DNA of 41,985 bases from a virus, in the IMG/VR virus record IMGVR_UViG_3300023108_000055, positions 1 through 41,985 of that record, one strand, 5' to 3'. Below the pieces are notes generated by a model. It saw nothing but the letters and a program-made list of their open reading frames with translations. It did no database searches and was not told the DNA's origin. The position numbers were made by a program, and so were the translations under genes. Of the stretch, positions 10,701 through 17,169 are shown one piece after another (position 1 is the first letter of the stretch; each line of letters opens with the position of its first letter).

Positions 10701-12153
10701 GAGTAGCGAAGATCCTGTAAATATTCCTTCAAGTGTAAAAACATTTGAAGTAAAAATCTTAGGTGAAGTAGACACAGATATTACTTGGCTAACAGATAAA
10801 GATTTAGGAACAATACCTGCAAACTTTCCTAGTACATTAAAAGTAGTTGCACAATCTACTGTACCTGACACAAAAATGGTATACACTTTAGAAAGCGGAA
10901 AACTACCAAATGGATTAATTCTATCGTATTCGGGCGAGATTATTGGAGCAGCAAGACAATTTGGAGACATAGACAATCCAGGGTTGACTATATTTGAAAG
11001 TAAAGCAGTCACGTGGGACGGTGAGTTGCCAGGTGATACAACCTTTGACAGGAATTACAAGTTTACTGTCAAAGCGAGAGATAGATTTAATTTTAAAACT
11101 ATTACCAAGGAGTTTAGTTTACTTGTAGAAGATTTAGATGATACACAATATACAGATGTTGTTGCAAGACCAATGTTGCCACGTACACAGCGTAGTCTTT
11201 ATAAAGACTTTATTAGTAATACAGATGTGTTTGTTCCTAGCTATATCTATAGACCAAATGATGAAAGATTTGGTGTGCAAAAAAATATCGAGATGTTAAT
11301 GTATGCTGGTATAGAGGCTACCGAAATAGACAAATTTGTTGCTGCTGCTGCAAAAAATCACAAGAGGAAAAAATATATTCTAGGTGATTTTAAAACAGCT
11401 AAGGCAATAGACCCTGCTACAAAGGAAATTGTGTACGAAGTTGTGTATATAGATGTTATTGATCCAGCAATGCCTAAAACAAGTGGAGCAAGAACGAGTT
11501 TTAGAATTAATACAGAATCTAATATTACTGTAGATAGCATTCAATATGCAGGTAAAGATGATATTACAAAATACGGCTTAGGTACAGACGAACTTCCTGT
11601 TTATGGTAGACAGATAGTGAAATTTGTTTTTGTTGAAAATGATACACTAGTAATAGAAACAAGGTCCGGAGATGCAGTAGATGTGAATGTTGATAACAAC
11701 GATTTTGATTTAACAATTAGAGACGGCAATGAATTTAACGTTATACTTACTACAAGTCCTGCTGAACCATATAGATTACGTCCAAAAACAAATACCATAA
11801 AGGCAGATTCAGATGCAATCAAAGTTAGTAATGCAAAAGATGATGTAAGATATATAAGTAATATTGCTAATATGAGAAATAGAATTAGCGATATAGGTAA
11901 AAAAGAAAGAAACTTCCTTCCGTTATGGATGAGATCAGCACAGGCAGGCTTTCAAGAATTAGATTTTGTAAGTGCAATACCAGTCTGTTATTGTTTGCCT
12001 GGTCGATCAGATGAAATACATAGAAATATTGTAGCAAATGGTTTTGATACAAAACAAATAAATTTTGATATTGACAGATATATTGTAAAGAGAACAAAAG
12101 ATAGCAATGAAGAAAAATATGTTGTGTTCGCAAACTATCAGTTCAATGTATAA
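7723..12153 (+). CDS. Giant virion structural protein with YHYH-like and Ig-like (He_PIG-type) repeats
   Basis: A 1476-residue protein. The start is ATG 7723 because AAGGAAAA (7708-7715) sits at SD distance; an in-frame TTG 7 codons upstream overlaps that SD. Residues ~110-205 hold a YHYH-type domain, with GHSKILGFSFDGYPIYGPFGY around residues 170-190. After this come at least four Ig-like putative repeats of the pattern [LI]P.GL.[LF]...G.[ILV].G (IPAGLRFEGNVIVGT, LPPGITLDENGRIYGT, LPPGLSLDKNTGELYG, LPNGLILSYSGEIIG). These resemble bacterial cadherin/He_PIG adhesion modules. The C-terminal segment (ELDFVSAIPVCYC...GFDTKQINFDIDRY) is compact and likely an attachment or capping domain. No catalytic motif was recognised. 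A long tail fibre or host-adhesion role is inferred from size, repeats and neighbours. Confidence 0.78.
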   Translation: MTFNPSVLGLISTTGTTRSETVFEKNQNFLTVTSDGNPSPARVDITEVQDQSYNFSFVYRAGDNTQYPQEIRSTEDIGIFSNGVVFRNDISSKQLPNFNKNSPVGLNFNKLHFANQFELDGDSGEIINGKYFYKSGAFLKNGWDYQSVWGSKAYYADTNFEQDYYRHTDGHSKILGFSFDGYPIYGPFGYATPTDSSSGVKLIKSSYRKKLGDSHRNPNWKYDSVITLNDNSEVTLTSGAFLEDYEYVKSKSTLDEFNGQYCVTPDFPEGTYAYFLTFEDEECTQPAYPYIIGNSTRQQRVFDEPLPEEALFRGEGLWSVATGARITTLIERNVVYIPLPLYNIEGITTELISGEIPAGLRFEGNVIVGTVYEVAFNKTFTGVIRATYGDTFEDRTLEIAVSGPDAPEWITAKGLLPVGNNNTFYILDSEIIDFQLEAIDSDLSAGDELRYYIADGDGELPPGITLDENGRIYGTTEPLLSLDKRYAGGRYDMAPFSVLPLDFAAVGGYYGTRDSDTVTSQSNLIKLNRYYPFAVTVSDGQRFVKREFRIFVVGDDFLKADNTEMEAGTTLFNADATHVRNPTWLTPRDLGFKRANNYVTIPIDIINNPTLEGAITYTLENLNDDDSTSELPPGLSLDKNTGELYGIIPYQSAIVQDYKFTIRATRRVSDLETLTIFGTYYEDTLLGKNSFKIYKTDLTGTLDGVNDLFELVGEEILVEDNLYTVTSVDDRDANYDLIVLDQTLAPKISLLATRTATAGQDHFFVSRLAEKDKSTYQGRTLKFSENESYKISSITPFIEYNIRQNNPSNDDIYPADVPVIMTEYTNYFVGDFAIWPITSGGNGRIFKCIEAHSMQPITDENNEIVLNEEGQVQIQFEQTKWEEVAETLEQLSIADRINAAAQSLEEKYGAAYVRRITRGVWNIRIPSNSQSRIIENIRSFFESSDSTEFEIELVRDNEDRILLDTNLSRQIAGGNNVGIALFQNQFFYKNIIKSSEDPVNIPSSVKTFEVKILGEVDTDITWLTDKDLGTIPANFPSTLKVVAQSTVPDTKMVYTLESGKLPNGLILSYSGEIIGAARQFGDIDNPGLTIFESKAVTWDGELPGDTTFDRNYKFTVKARDRFNFKTITKEFSLLVEDLDDTQYTDVVARPMLPRTQRSLYKDFISNTDVFVPSYIYRPNDERFGVQKNIEMLMYAGIEATEIDKFVAAAAKNHKRKKYILGDFKTAKAIDPATKEIVYEVVYIDVIDPAMPKTSGARTSFRINTESNITVDSIQYAGKDDITKYGLGTDELPVYGRQIVKFVFVENDTLVIETRSGDAVDVNVDNNDFDLTIRDGNEFNVILTTSPAEPYRLRPKTNTIKADSDAIKVSNAKDDVRYISNIANMRNRISDIGKKERNFLPLWMRSAQAGFQELDFVSAIPVCYCLPGRSDEIHRNIVANGFDTKQINFDIDRYIVKRTKDSNEEKYVVFANYQFNV

Positions 12154-12157
12154 TAAC

Positions 12158-12165
12158 GATAAATA
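12158..12165 (+). promoter_or_regulatory. T4-type late promoter motif (GATAAATA)
   Basis: GATAAATA 22 bp before ATG 12188, just after the stop codon of the giant fibre gene. Confidence 0.7.
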
Positions 12166-12187
12166 GTATTGTAAAAGAGGAATTAAA

Positions 12188-12850
12188 ATGGCCAGTAATA
12201 TTGTAAGTAGCACAATTGATGCAACATACCCAGTAGCAGGTGTCGACAACGATACTCAAGGGTTTCGTGACAATTTTCAAATTATTAAAGATGGTTTAGC
12301 ACAAGCATCTAGTGAGATTACAACACTACAAGACACTACAGTAAAATTAACAGATACTGATCAAGGTGTGGTTGAAAACGACTTTAATGAAAGTAGTATT
12401 TTAGATGCTTCTTTAGATAATGTAACGTTTAAGTTAAAGCCTAACGAAAACTGGGAAGCACCAGCAGCTAATGTTGACATTGGTAGAGGCCATTACCAAG
12501 TATACACACTTATGCCGGCAATCGGTTCTGATGTAACTGTACAGTTCAGCCTAGAAAACTGGCCAATAAGAAATACAAATAACGGTGTTGCAAGAGTATC
12601 ATTACATATTTTAGGTAATGGTAATAATAATGTAATCAAATTAGTTGCAGCAAACGGAGGTGCAATATATACACCTAGTGATTGGCCCGCTACAGGCAAT
12701 ACGGCAATTGATACTGCCACTGATGATTCCGCAGCTTTTGTTGTAACAAGCACAACACAGCCCGTAATAGTAGATTTATGGAGTTACGATTCAGGTACAA
12801 CAGTATATGCAAATCTATTAGGCCAGTTTGCAAAATCATCAGATGCATAA
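12188..12850 (+). CDS. Virion structural protein with beta-sandwich body
   Basis: A 220-residue protein. Its N-terminus (YPVAGVDNDTQGFRDNFQIIKDGL...EITTLQD) is a helical attachment segment like that at the start of the 6973 gene and common in marine T4-like phage fibre or baseplate accessory proteins. The remainder (VTVQFSLENWP, VARVSLHILGNGNNNVIKLVAANG, VIVDLWSYDSGTTVYANLLGQF) reads as a beta-sandwich. This resembles the C-terminal region of phage fibre proteins that report spatial or temperature-like fields only by annotation. GAGG lies at SD distance and a late promoter precedes it. A structural role is likely; the position in the virion is unknown. Confidence 0.6.
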   Translation: MASNIVSSTIDATYPVAGVDNDTQGFRDNFQIIKDGLAQASSEITTLQDTTVKLTDTDQGVVENDFNESSILDASLDNVTFKLKPNENWEAPAANVDIGRGHYQVYTLMPAIGSDVTVQFSLENWPIRNTNNGVARVSLHILGNGNNNVIKLVAANGGAIYTPSDWPATGNTAIDTATDDSAAFVVTSTTQPVIVDLWSYDSGTTVYANLLGQFAKSSDA

Positions 12851-13088
12851 TAATCCTTTAATAAATGATCTTTCACATCTGTCAATAAATGAGGTAGAAG
12901 AAAAAATAATAGTTCTTCAACGCAGATACTTTCAGGCAACAAATCCGAGTGTACAATCCCAATTATTGCATTATCTAAACATTTACAAAGAAGAAATGTC
13001 TACAAGGCGTGCAAAAGAAATGCAAAAACAAAAACAAATACAAGATGGTGACGAAAATTCACTTGACAATTTGATTAATATATCATAA
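12843..13088 (+). CDS. Small helical conserved phage protein, function unknown
   Basis: The ATG at 12843 overlaps the end of the upstream structural gene by 8 bases. It is preferred over an in-frame start at 12828 that would overlap further. The 81-residue product is mostly helical and charged: a short heptad-like region (LSINEVEEKIIVLQRRYFQA), NPSVQSQLLHYLNIYKEEM, then a Lys/Gln-rich tail. Similar small proteins sit at the end of structural blocks in marine T4-like phages. It has no enzymatic motif. Translational coupling to the structural gene suggests late expression. Confidence 0.6.
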   Translation: MHNNPLINDLSHLSINEVEEKIIVLQRRYFQATNPSVQSQLLHYLNIYKEEMSTRRAKEMQKQKQIQDGDENSLDNLINIS

Positions 13089-13097
13089 AATAACTTT

Positions 13098-13655
13098 ATG
13101 CTTATGAAAACAGACGACTTAGGTATTCCACGATTTTCTAACCGCGATCTTATCGATATGATTTATAGTGGTCAAGCTGATAAGGTACACGTTGTATTAT
13201 GCGATCAGTCAGATGATATAGATAGGTTCAATAGTGCAATGGAAGCGCAAGGTATGAGCCCATTGCAAAAGTATATTCCATTAGATGTAGATCAAAAGAC
13301 TTTTGACGGTGTATGTCAAAGTGAATGGTTTATGCCCGATGAATATAAGTCAATTAGTGTTGAACACTGGATATTTGCTAAACTACAAGAACATTTACAA
13401 GACTCAAATCCTACTAATGTAGAAAACACGAAAGAATGGGGTAGATGTCTTGATGAACTAGTTGCATTTGCAGATAGAGATATGAATAATCTTTTGAGAT
13501 ATATGATCTATCTTGTTGATTTTATGCGTGAAAACAATATAGTTTGGGGTGTAGGTAGAGGTTCAAGTGTAGCAAGTTTTGTGCTATATTTAATAGGTGT
13601 ACATCGAATAAACTCAATCCAATATGACCTGGATTGGCGTGAGTTCCTGAGATAA
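13098..13655 (+). CDS. DnaE-like (DNA polymerase III alpha palm) fragment protein
   Basis: A 185-residue protein whose C-terminal ~60 residues match the region of C-family polymerases around the GRGS motif. LLRYMIYLVDFMRENNIVWG is followed by GVGRGSSVASFVLYLIGV (residues 151-168) and INSIQYDLDWREFLR. Bacterial DnaE reads GPGRGSGAGSLVAYAL...DPL.FDLLFERFLNPER. The phage protein stops at the FLR position, so the following PDFDxDF catalytic aspartates are absent. SEWFMPDEYKSI (residues ~75-86) may correspond to the preceding DnaE segment. It is unlikely to be an active polymerase. A nucleotide-binding or host-replisome-interfering role is speculation. No clear SD precedes ATG 13098; ATG 13104 is an alternative start. 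Confidence 0.65.
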   Translation: MLMKTDDLGIPRFSNRDLIDMIYSGQADKVHVVLCDQSDDIDRFNSAMEAQGMSPLQKYIPLDVDQKTFDGVCQSEWFMPDEYKSISVEHWIFAKLQEHLQDSNPTNVENTKEWGRCLDELVAFADRDMNNLLRYMIYLVDFMRENNIVWGVGRGSSVASFVLYLIGVHRINSIQYDLDWREFLR

Positions 13656-13658
13656 GTA
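13651..13658 (+). promoter_or_regulatory. Weak late-promoter-like motif (GATAAGTA)
   Basis: GATAAGTA lies 25 bp before ATG 13684, overlapping the stop codon of the DnaE-like gene. One base differs from the GATAAATA consensus used elsewhere, but the spacing is the same. Proposed only as a weaker member of the late set. Confidence 0.35.
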
Positions 13659-13683
13659 AGTATATAACATTAAGGAGACTAAA

Positions 13684-14088
13684 ATGTCAAAAGTAGCAGC
13701 CGGTAAAAAACAGCATAGAAGTATGCGAGGTAAATCAGTAGATATGGATCTACTAAGAAAACGTAACGAGTTAACACCTGCTGTAGGTAATGCTAGAGTT
13801 AATGCACGTGGCGATGAATTAGGTCCAGGCGGACAGATTGTAAAAAAGCGTGAAGAAATTGTTAGTGAACATTATGCTACAGCAAACGCAAGTGCAAGAC
13901 GTCCAGCAGCCGAAGAAGTTGTTGAAGAGCCAGCAGTTGAAGAGCCTGTAGTAGAAAAGAAAAGAGCTACACGCACTACAAAAAAAGCTGACAATCCAGC
14001 AGAAGTAGCAGCTGAAGAAGCAGTACTAGATGCAGAAGAAGAATGGATTGAAGACGAAGACGGCAATTTTGTTAAAAAAGGTGAGTAA
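13684..14088 (+). CDS. Conserved T4-like phage protein with basic N-terminus and acidic Ala/Glu-rich tail
   Basis: A 134-residue protein. The first ~60 residues (KKQHRSMRGKSVDMDLLRKRNELTP, then AVGNARVNARGDELGPGG and IVKKREEIV) form a basic, highly patterned segment that recurs in marine T4-like phages. The second half is an Ala/Glu/Val/Lys low-complexity linker ending in an acidic tail (EEEWIEDEDGNFVKKGE). Strong SD AAGGAG precedes the ATG. The stop overlaps the next start by one base (TAATG), coupling it to the co-chaperonin gene. The basic head plus acidic tail suggests a nucleic-acid- or protein-binding adaptor; this is inference. Confidence 0.6.
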   Translation: MSKVAAGKKQHRSMRGKSVDMDLLRKRNELTPAVGNARVNARGDELGPGGQIVKKREEIVSEHYATANASARRPAAEEVVEEPAVEEPVVEKKRATRTTKKADNPAEVAAEEAVLDAEEEWIEDEDGNFVKKGE

Positions 14089-14480
14089 TGGCTATAAATC
14101 TTAATACAATTAAAGGCAAGCCACGAGCAATTGGTAATAGAGTATTAGTAACAGATATGTACTTTGGTGAACAAACTACAGAAAGTGGCTTGATTATTAG
14201 CACAGACGACGGTAAAGAAAGAGGCATCTACCCTCGCTGGGCCAAAGTTTATTCAAAAGGTCCAGATAACAAGGATGATTATTCTATAGGAGAGTGGATA
14301 CTTGTAGAACACGGTCGTTGGACACGTGGTATTAAAATAGAAACAGAAGATGACGGTGAAATTGAAGTGCGTATGGTAGAAGCAGAAAGTGTTTTAGCAT
14401 ACAGCGACGAAAAACCAAGCGGTGTGCAAATAGGAAGCACTACCGGAAATGGTGAATCTGTAACAGTTCCTAGTTTTTAA
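14088..14480 (+). CDS. GroES/gp31-like co-chaperonin
   Basis: A 130-residue protein of the Cpn10-like fold. The N-terminal strand is PRAIGNRVLVTDMYFGE. TTESGLIIST sits where the GroES mobile loop contacts GroEL. It continues with YPRWAKVYSKGPDN, then YSIGEWILVEHGRWTRG, which matches the GroES GD.V(L/I)V...  position. T4 gp31 is slightly shorter (~111 residues) and replaces GroES to fold the capsid protein gp23 inside host GroEL. The last ~25 residues here form a Gly/Ser/Thr tail. No GroEL is in the window, so the partner is presumably the host chaperonin. Its start overlaps the preceding stop by one base. Confidence 0.75.
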   Translation: MAINLNTIKGKPRAIGNRVLVTDMYFGEQTTESGLIISTDDGKERGIYPRWAKVYSKGPDNKDDYSIGEWILVEHGRWTRGIKIETEDDGEIEVRMVEAESVLAYSDEKPSGVQIGSTTGNGESVTVPSF

Positions 14481-14490
14481 CGGAGAGAAA

Positions 14491-14847
14491 ATGCCAAATC
14501 CATTTAAAGATATTGACACGTTCGGTTCTGCGTGTGATCAAGAGCCAAGCGAAGCAAACTATAAAATGTATCTTAGTTTGATCAAAGAAGAATACGAAGA
14601 ACTACAAGAAGCAGTTGAAGCAAATGACACTGTAGAACAACTTGACGCACTAATTGATATTCTTGTTGTTACTATGGGTGCTATTCGTGCTGGCGGCTTT
14701 GACGGAGAAGGTGCCTGGAAAGAAGTTATGGATACTAACTTTGCTAAGATTGATCCAGACACAGGCAAAGTTCGCAAACGTGAAGATGGCAAGGTTCTAA
14801 AGCCAGAAGGGTGGAAGGCGCCTGAACTTGCACAGTTTGTAAAATGA
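14491..14847 (+). CDS. MazG-like all-alpha nucleotide pyrophosphohydrolase
   Basis: A 118-residue protein with the all-alpha NTP-PPase signature: EEYEEL near residues 33-38, then VEQLDALIDILVVTMGAI (residues ~49-66) containing the ExxD half of the EExE...ExxD metal site. DTNFAKIDPDTGKV...GKVLKPEGWKAP closes the domain, as in phage MazG/HisE-like proteins. The family hydrolyses (d)NTPs to NMP and pyrophosphate. In phages it has been linked to nucleotide-pool management or, more controversially, (p)ppGpp levels. SD CGGAGAG precedes ATG 14491, and its stop overlaps the next start (ATGA). The substrate cannot be told from sequence. Confidence 0.75.
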   Translation: MPNPFKDIDTFGSACDQEPSEANYKMYLSLIKEEYEELQEAVEANDTVEQLDALIDILVVTMGAIRAGGFDGEGAWKEVMDTNFAKIDPDTGKVRKREDGKVLKPEGWKAPELAQFVK

Positions 14848-15560
14848 ACTTATGGGTATTTGGATGCAGTTTTAGTGTAGGTAGCAAATTCCATAACAAT
14901 AAACTTTGGAAATACCCTGAAAACTGGATAGACATAGTTGCAAAAAATTTAGGAATAACAAACTATAATAATTTTGCACAGTTTGGTGTTTCTAATGAAT
15001 TTATTTTCAAATCTTTTGGAGAAAACTTTGGTAATTTCCGGGCTGGAGATTACGTTCTAATACAAACTACCAGTCCTATTAGGAAATGGTTTTTTGAAGA
15101 CCATCCTAATCATTCTAATATAACCAATATGAGATCCGGTACGTTTAGCAGTGCAGAAGAATCTGCACTCAAAAGCTATCTCACTGTGTTACAAAATGAT
15201 AATTTTGATGATATTTTATATACACAGTTCTTGTATGCAGTTAGCTATTTTATTATAAACAAACCAACTGTAAAGTTTTTAATATTGCCAGGGTTTGGCG
15301 ATGCTCCTAATGTAGACGGTAACCTTGCAAAAATTGGAGAACACGAGTTTGATTCAGAATCTACCTTAAATAAATTTTATGATACACATCATTGGGATCC
15401 GAGATTAAATCATATGACGTACAACAATCATAAAATACTAGCGCAAAAAGTTACAGATTATCTATTAAATAAAGACAATACAATAGATTTAATCAACGGT
15501 TTTGAAAATAATTTGTACAACAAAGATTATATAGGAGAAGATAATGAGTACAATAACTGA
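14844..15560 (+). CDS. SGNH/GDSL-like hydrolase family protein
   Basis: A 238-residue cytosolic-looking protein. The N-terminus LWVFGCSFSVG has the block-I nucleophile pattern G-x-S-x-S with Ser9. A C-terminal DPRLNHMTYNNHKILAQKV (residues ~184-202) resembles the block-V D-x-x-H followed by a helix seen in SGNH hydrolases. The middle (FAQFGVSNEFIFK) could supply the Gly/Asn blocks. Such proteins occur in marine phages next to glycan or surface genes and may remove acyl or acetyl groups. ATGA overlap with the MazG-like gene and a 17-base overlap with the BI-1 gene place it in one transcription unit. The catalytic assignment is from motif resemblance only. Confidence 0.6.
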   Translation: MNLWVFGCSFSVGSKFHNNKLWKYPENWIDIVAKNLGITNYNNFAQFGVSNEFIFKSFGENFGNFRAGDYVLIQTTSPIRKWFFEDHPNHSNITNMRSGTFSSAEESALKSYLTVLQNDNFDDILYTQFLYAVSYFIINKPTVKFLILPGFGDAPNVDGNLAKIGEHEFDSESTLNKFYDTHHWDPRLNHMTYNNHKILAQKVTDYLLNKDNTIDLINGFENNLYNKDYIGEDNEYNN

Positions 15561-16215
15561 AGCACGTAGAGGTTTTGACGAAGGACTTCGAGAGTTTATG
15601 CTTAATATGTATAACCACACAGCAGCAGGTTTAGCAGTAAGTGGCATTGTTGCGTGGTTAGTATATTCGTCAGGAATGCTTGCTGCAATGGCAGGATCAA
15701 TTTGGTTATTTGCATTTGCTCCACTAGGTATGATCCTAGTTTACAGTTTTGCAGGACAAAACTGGAGTTATGATACACTGCGCAACTTTTATTACGCATT
15801 TACAGCAGTAATGGGTGTAGGGCTTGCACCTATTTTTGCAGTATACACAGGGGCAAGTATTACACAAGTATTCTTTATTACGGCTGCAACATTTGCTAGT
15901 GCAAGTCTGTGGGGATATACAACTAAGAGAGACCTGACAGGTTTCGGACAGTTTCTTTTTATGGGATTGATCGGCATAATAATTGCAAGCATTGTGAATA
16001 TTTTTATGCAAAGTAGTGCAATGATTTTTACGATTAGTGTATTAGGTGTGTTTATTTTTACAGGTTTAACTGCCTGGGATACGCAAAATGCAAAAAGAAT
16101 ATATGTGGAACACGGCGCTGATCCTAGATACGGTATACAATTTGCAATAAGTTTATATTTAAATTTTGTAAATCTATTCCAAATGTTATTATCTTTATTA
16201 GGAAATAGAGACTAA
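15544..16215 (+). CDS. Bax inhibitor-1 (BI-1/YccA/YbhL) family integral membrane protein
   Basis: A 223-residue protein with seven hydrophobic segments and a short soluble N-terminus (STITEARRGFDEGLREFM), typical in length for bacterial BI-1 proteins (~220-240). Family hallmarks include ITAATFASASLWGYTTKRDLTG, LTAWDTQNAKRIY and the C-terminal ISLYLNFVNLFQMLLSLLG. BI-1 proteins act as pH- or Ca-sensitive leak channels, and YccA in E. coli modulates the membrane protease FtsH. The 17-base overlap with the upstream gene and ordinary phage base composition argue that it is a resident phage gene, not assembly chimerism. A role in keeping the host membrane or proteostasis stable during infection is inference. 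Confidence 0.88.
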   Translation: MSTITEARRGFDEGLREFMLNMYNHTAAGLAVSGIVAWLVYSSGMLAAMAGSIWLFAFAPLGMILVYSFAGQNWSYDTLRNFYYAFTAVMGVGLAPIFAVYTGASITQVFFITAATFASASLWGYTTKRDLTGFGQFLFMGLIGIIIASIVNIFMQSSAMIFTISVLGVFIFTGLTAWDTQNAKRIYVEHGADPRYGIQFAISLYLNFVNLFQMLLSLLGNRD

Positions 16216-16222
16216 AAAACAC

Positions 16223-16251
16223 TTGACTCCTTAGCATTTATACGTTATAAT
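16223..16251 (+). promoter_or_regulatory. Consensus sigma70-type promoter
   Basis: TTGACT (16223-16228), a 17-bp spacer and TATAAT (16246-16251) lie in the gap after the BI-1 gene. Transcription would start near 16258, about 20 bp before ATG 16278. It heads the exonuclease/clamp-loader/nucleotide operon and is the expected form of a phage early promoter read by host RNA polymerase. Confidence 0.8.
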
Positions 16252-16277
16252 ATGTATAAAGTTAAGGAGATCAATCT

Positions 16278-16451
16278 ATGTTATTACCAGCACCTCAAAC
16301 AGCAGGCATAGGTACTACTGGTGCAACAGGAATTGCACTAATGATACTACACATTACAGGTTACTTAACAGGATGGGCTTGGCCTATTCTGTATGTAGCT
16401 TTGATTTTTTCAGGCATTGGACAAGAAAATAGAAAAGGCAAAAATAAATGA
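16278..16451 (+). CDS. Small hydrophobic membrane protein, function unknown
   Basis: A 57-residue ORF starting MLLPAPQTAG with SD AAGGAG 7 bases upstream. It is the first gene after a consensus sigma70 promoter. Residues ~12-48 (TGATGIALMILHITGYLTG then WAWPILYVALIFSGIG) form one long or two short membrane segments, followed by a basic tail (QENRKGKNK) that should be cytoplasmic. Its TGA overlaps the exonuclease ATG (ATGA), supporting real translation. As a first-expressed small membrane protein it may alter the host envelope early, for example by superinfection exclusion, but nothing in the sequence proves this. Confidence 0.7.
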   Translation: MLLPAPQTAGIGTTGATGIALMILHITGYLTGWAWPILYVALIFSGIGQENRKGKNK

Positions 16452-16975
16452 CAATTCACGCAATGATTGATTTAGAAACATTGCATACTACTCCTCAGGC
16501 AGCTGTTCTTACTGTAGGGGGAGTTAAGTTTGATCCTAACAACGAAAGCGAACCGCATAGTGAATTCTATTACAAATTAGATTTAGATTCACAAGAACGT
16601 GATGTAAGCGACGATACTATTGCTTGGTGGGGTCAACAAGATTCTAAAGTACAAGATGAAGCTTTCAGTCCTGAAGGTCGTGTTCAGATAGACGAGTTTT
16701 TAGATAGCCTTCCTAAATGGATGGTAGGTGTTGATGTACTATGGGGACACGGATACGGCTTTGACATTACTATTATTGAGGATATGCTACGGCAACGTGG
16801 CAAACCTATTCCGTGGCAATTTTGGCAAGTAAAAGATAGCCGTACATTGTTAAGTTGTTGTAAAGTAGATCCACGCAAAGCAATGCAAACAGATCTTCAT
16901 AATGCATTAGCGGACGCATACTTCCAAGCAAAATCAGTGCAGATAGCATATAAAGAGTTAGGAATTCAAAGTTGA
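16448..16975 (+). CDS. dexA: DexA-like 3'-5' exonuclease (DEDD family, Rv2179c/DexA type)
   Basis: A 175-residue protein. IDLETLHTTPQAAVLTVGGV near the N-terminus gives the DxE catalytic pair (Asp8, Glu10). WWGQQDSKVQDEAF follows. GHGYGFDITIIEDML supplies the second Asp, and DLHNALADAYFQA provides the Exo III H-N-A-x-x-D motif. This arrangement fits T4 DexA and the exoribonuclease Rv2179c family. T4 DexA (~227 residues) degrades single-stranded DNA and is not essential. The gene overlaps the small upstream ORF (ATGA) and the next gene (TTGA). It probably serves in nucleic-acid turnover or repair alongside the clamp loader. Activity on DNA versus RNA cannot be decided from sequence. Confidence 0.8.
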   Translation: MTIHAMIDLETLHTTPQAAVLTVGGVKFDPNNESEPHSEFYYKLDLDSQERDVSDDTIAWWGQQDSKVQDEAFSPEGRVQIDEFLDSLPKWMVGVDVLWGHGYGFDITIIEDMLRQRGKPIPWQFWQVKDSRTLLSCCKVDPRKAMQTDLHNALADAYFQAKSVQIAYKELGIQS

Positions 16976-17169
16976 CAGAATTTGAAAAAGGTATTACAAT
17001 AGTTTGTGACGAGCCAGAATTTACATTAGATTTAGAACTAATGCCATTGACTACAGATGTAGAAGAAGTAAATTCAGTTGCAAGAGAAAAAATAAAAGAA
17101 CTTAAAGTAACACACGGAGAAGCACTTGAAAGATTTATGGGTAGAAAAATATCGTCCAAAAACAGTTGA
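16972..17169 (+). CDS. Small acidic protein of unknown function, overlapping gp44
   Basis: A 65-residue ORF that starts with TTG overlapping the exonuclease stop (TTGA) and runs 44 bases into gp44. The first ~55 residues are acidic (FEKGITIVCDEPEF, LDLELMPLTTDVEEVNSV). A helical stretch (AREKIKELKVTHGEALERFM) and a Lys/Ser tail follow in the overlap with gp44. The region would otherwise be a 150-bp gap in a fully packed operon, and the frame is open throughout, which supports it. No family was recognised. Translation through it probably couples to the gp44 TTG start. Confidence 0.5.
   Translation: MTEFEKGITIVCDEPEFTLDLELMPLTTDVEEVNSVAREKIKELKVTHGEALERFMGRKISSKNS

Noticed and set aside
14088-14480. 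Host-type full GroES
   Set aside because: Length, C-terminal tail and divergent mobile loop fit a T4-type gp31 analogue better than a recently captured host GroES.
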